A DNA stretch of 64,000 nt from Deltaproteobacteria bacterium HGW-Deltaproteobacteria-6. GTDB taxonomy: Bacteria; Desulfobacterota; Syntrophia; Syntrophales; Smithellaceae. The DNA is taken from the NCBI GenBank assembly GCA_002840435.1, contig PHAT01000004.1:62001-126000 (forward strand). Direction: 5' to 3'. Shown piece by piece: positions 62,239 to 64,000 of the stretch. The translations under genes were made by a program, and so were the position numbers. Position 1 is the stretch's first letter; each line of letters starts with the position of its first letter. Under the pieces are notes generated by a model. The model was not told the origin of the DNA. It did no database searches and saw nothing but the letters and a program-made list of their open reading frames with translations.

Positions 62239-64000
62239 ATGATAAAGAAAATTTCATTAAAAATTTGCATTGTGATGTTGGTCGTCGGCGCCTTCAGTGT
62301 TGCCTATGGTTTGAGTTCCTACCTGACATCTTTCAACGCCACCTATGGGACTTCGGGTACGGCTCTTAGCACGTGCTCATTATGTCATCCGGGCGGTGAT
62401 ACGTCGCAGTTCAACCCCTATGGGCTGGATTACGCGAACGCTGGCAGTTTTGCGGCTATTGAATCCCTCGACTCGGATGGCGACGGATTCACGAACATCG
62501 ATGAGATCAGGGCCGGAACCTTTCCCGGGGATGCCACAAGCCATCCTACCGCTGCTGACACAACCCGCCCGGTTGTTTCGGCATTTGTTATTCCGGCAAG
62601 CGCAAGTTCACTGGTCATTTCCGTTACAACTTTTACCGCCACAGATAATGTTGCCGTGACGGGTTATCTGCTCACGGAGACATCGGCAACGCCATTGGCC
62701 TCGGCTGCGGGATGGACCGCCACAGCCCTGGCAAGCTACACGTTCAGCTCGGCGGGAAACAAAACCCTTTATGCCTGGGCAAAGGATGGCACGGGTAACA
62801 TTTCTGCGCCTTTAAGCAGAACGACGTCCATCACACTGCCTGATACGACAGCCCCGGTGATTACCGGATTTACCATCCCGGCAAGCAGCAGTTCCACCAC
62901 CGTTTCCATTACGACGTTTACCGCTACAGACAATGTCGGTGTCACAGGCTATCTGATCACCGAAACCGCAACTACCCCCTTAGCCTCGGCTGTGGGATGG
63001 TCCGCGACGGCACCGGCAAGCTATACGGTCAGCTCTGCTGGTAACAAGACCCTTTACGCCTGGACGAAAGACGCGGCAGGGAATATCTCGGTGCCCATAA
63101 GCAGAACGACGGCAATCACCCTTCCCGATACGAGCGCTCCCGTGATTACAGGCTTTGCTATCCCGGCAACCTCGACATCCCTTGCCGTTGGAATCACATC
63201 ATTTACCGCCACGGATAATACCGGCGTGACGGGCTATCTGATCAAGGAGACCTCTGCGACGCCTTTGGCTCAGGCGACGGGATGGACCACTCAGGCTCCC
63301 ACAGGGTATACGTTCAGCTCTGCGGGCAGCAAAACCCTTTATGCCTGGGCAAAAGATGGAGCTGGTAATATCTCCGCACCTATGAGCGCGATGATAACCA
63401 TCACGCTGCCCGATGCGGCACCGCCTGTTGTCGGAAGCTTTGCCATACCTTCAAGTTCCGGCTCGCTGACGGTGTCCATTTCTGCTTTTACCGCAACCGA
63501 CAATGTGGGTGTCACGGGCTATCTTGTCAAAGAGACTTCGACCATTCCTTTGGCCTCAGCGACGGGATGGAGCGCAACACCGCCGGCAAGCTACACGTTC
63601 GGTTCGGCGGGCTCCAAGGTTCTCTATGCCTGGGCGAAGGACGCCGCAGGCAATGTCTCCGTACCACTGAGCGCCATAACGAGCATTACTCTTCCTGATA
63701 CGGTTCCGCCTTCTGTAACGGGGTTTGTCATTCCGTCAAATTCAAACACGCTGACGATCCCGATTACAACCTTCACGGCAACCGACAACATGGGTGTTAC
63801 AGGCTATCTGGTGACGGAAGTCTCCACGGCACCTTTGGCCTCGGCTGCTGGATGGACCGCCACGGCACCGTCGGGTTATACCTTCAGTTCAGTGGGTTCC
63901 AAGGTCCTCTATGCCTGGGCAAAAGATGGGGCGGGCAATATCTCCACATCCTTCAGCGCATCGACAACCGTAGCCGTTTCCGACGCCACGCCGCCGGTGA
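62239..64000 (+). CDS. Exported CxxCH protein with EF-hand-like motif and 95-residue tandem repeats (3' end outside window)
   Basis: At least 587 codons, open to the window end. The ATG follows CAGGAGATTG. A signal peptide (MIKKISLKICIVMLVVGAFS) leads to a single heme-type CSLCH motif at about residues 49-53. A Ca-binding-like DSDGDGFTNIDEIRAG follows. From codon ~112 come tandem Ig-like repeats, with signature TFTATDNVGVTGYL and LYAWAKDGAGNIS. Equivalent codons recur at 62572, 62857, 63142, 63427 and 63712, a spacing of exactly 285 bp (95 codons), with a further one at 63997. Likely a surface or periplasmic adhesin-like or c-type cytochrome-related protein. Confidence 0.85.
   Translation, partial: MIKKISLKICIVMLVVGAFSVAYGLSSYLTSFNATYGTSGTALSTCSLCHPGGDTSQFNPYGLDYANAGSFAAIESLDSDGDGFTNIDEIRAGTFPGDATSHPTAADTTRPVVSAFVIPASASSLVISVTTFTATDNVAVTGYLLTETSATPLASAAGWTATALASYTFSSAGNKTLYAWAKDGTGNISAPLSRTTSITLPDTTAPVITGFTIPASSSSTTVSITTFTATDNVGVTGYLITETATTPLASAVGWSATAPASYTVSSAGNKTLYAWTKDAAGNISVPISRTTAITLPDTSAPVITGFAIPATSTSLAVGITSFTATDNTGVTGYLIKETSATPLAQATGWTTQAPTGYTFSSAGSKTLYAWAKDGAGNISAPMSAMITITLPDAAPPVVGSFAIPSSSGSLTVSISAFTATDNVGVTGYLVKETSTIPLASATGWSATPPASYTFGSAGSKVLYAWAKDAAGNVSVPLSAITSITLPDTVPPSVTGFVIPSNSNTLTIPITTFTATDNMGVTGYLVTEVSTAPLASAAGWTATAPSGYTFSSVGSKVLYAWAKDGAGNISTSFSASTTVAVSDATPPV
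62572..63996 (+). repeat. Five in-frame 285-bp tandem repeats
   Basis: Repeat units start near 62572, 62857, 63142, 63427 and 63712, all exactly 285 bp apart, with the next at 63997. Each unit codes for a 95-residue Ig-like module. Nucleotide similarity between units is visible throughout, notably in ctttatgcctgggc and the accgccac/acagataatgt segments. The unit number beyond the window end is unknown. Confidence 0.9.

Noticed and set aside
61985-62257. Minus-strand open frame of 90 codons before the repeat protein
   Set aside because: It overlaps the start and ribosome site of the well-supported gene at 62239, has no ribosome site of its own and encodes only a Phe/Ser-rich sequence without a family.

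Overview
The window reads as a chromosomal segment of an anaerobic, Gram-negative deltaproteobacterium, most likely Syntrophales-like (Desulfobacterota). This is inferred from gene content, not from any rRNA: an ATP-activated 2-hydroxyacyl-CoA dehydratase set, a FeoA-FeoB fusion, many small acyl-CoA and aromatic-type catabolic enzymes, CxxCH proteins, and outer-membrane efflux and lipoprotein signals. No rRNA, tRNA or CRISPR array was seen. Gene starts usually carry good AGGAGG-type ribosome sites, with occasional GTG and TTG starts.

Layout. 0-8.5 kb: 3' end of ygiQ, a cupin, a YgjP-type metallopeptidase, a DUF2156 protein, the FeoAB iron transporter, a large modular exported protein, and a leftover of a second feoB 3' end. 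8.5-15.6 kb: a thioesterase, a metallophosphoesterase-nucleotidyltransferase fusion, a zinc-ribbon protein, a three-gene 2-hydroxyacyl-CoA dehydratase operon and acetolactate decarboxylase. 15.6-24.5 kb: a tripartite RND efflux operon and a KefB-type antiporter with its flavoprotein partner. 24.5-26.8 kb: an overlapping three-gene operon (xthA, DUF484, MoaE-like) bracketed by two inverted copies of a composite palindromic repeat. 26.8-36.5 kb: an L-2-hydroxyglutarate-oxidase-like enzyme, a polar amino-acid ABC transporter and a branched-chain amino-acid ABC transporter. The two transporter operons start with near-identical copies of one promoter, leader and signal-peptide block, and the second operon is interrupted by repeat DNA carrying a DUF559 nuclease gene.

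36.6-44.4 kb is an accessory region. Its core is a three-cassette integron-type array (38354-40240). Every cassette obeys the attC rule that the 5' boundary heptamer is the exact complement of the heptamer starting its own attC. The cassettes encode a coiled-coil protein, a HEPN-motif protein and a membrane-anchored protein. No integrase is visible, so it is a CALIN-type array or the tail of a larger integron. Further along are a GNAT gene between two matching hairpins, a fragment of an Rh/Amt ammonium transporter and a DUF1353 protein.

44.4-60.7 kb holds periplasmic redox enzymes, MtfA, a PanP-like decarboxylase and a scatter of catabolic enzymes: an enoyl-CoA hydratase-family protein, haloalkane dehalogenase, DUF1254/DUF1214 pair, exported nitroreductase, LigB-type dioxygenase, a FadR-type regulator facing an enolase-superfamily dehydratase with a 19-bp palindromic operator between them, an SDR, a methyltransferase and a DUF169 protein. 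60.8-61.5 kb contains decayed chemotaxis-receptor pieces. From 62239 to the window end runs a secreted protein with a CxxCH motif, a Ca-binding-like motif and exact 285-bp tandem repeats.
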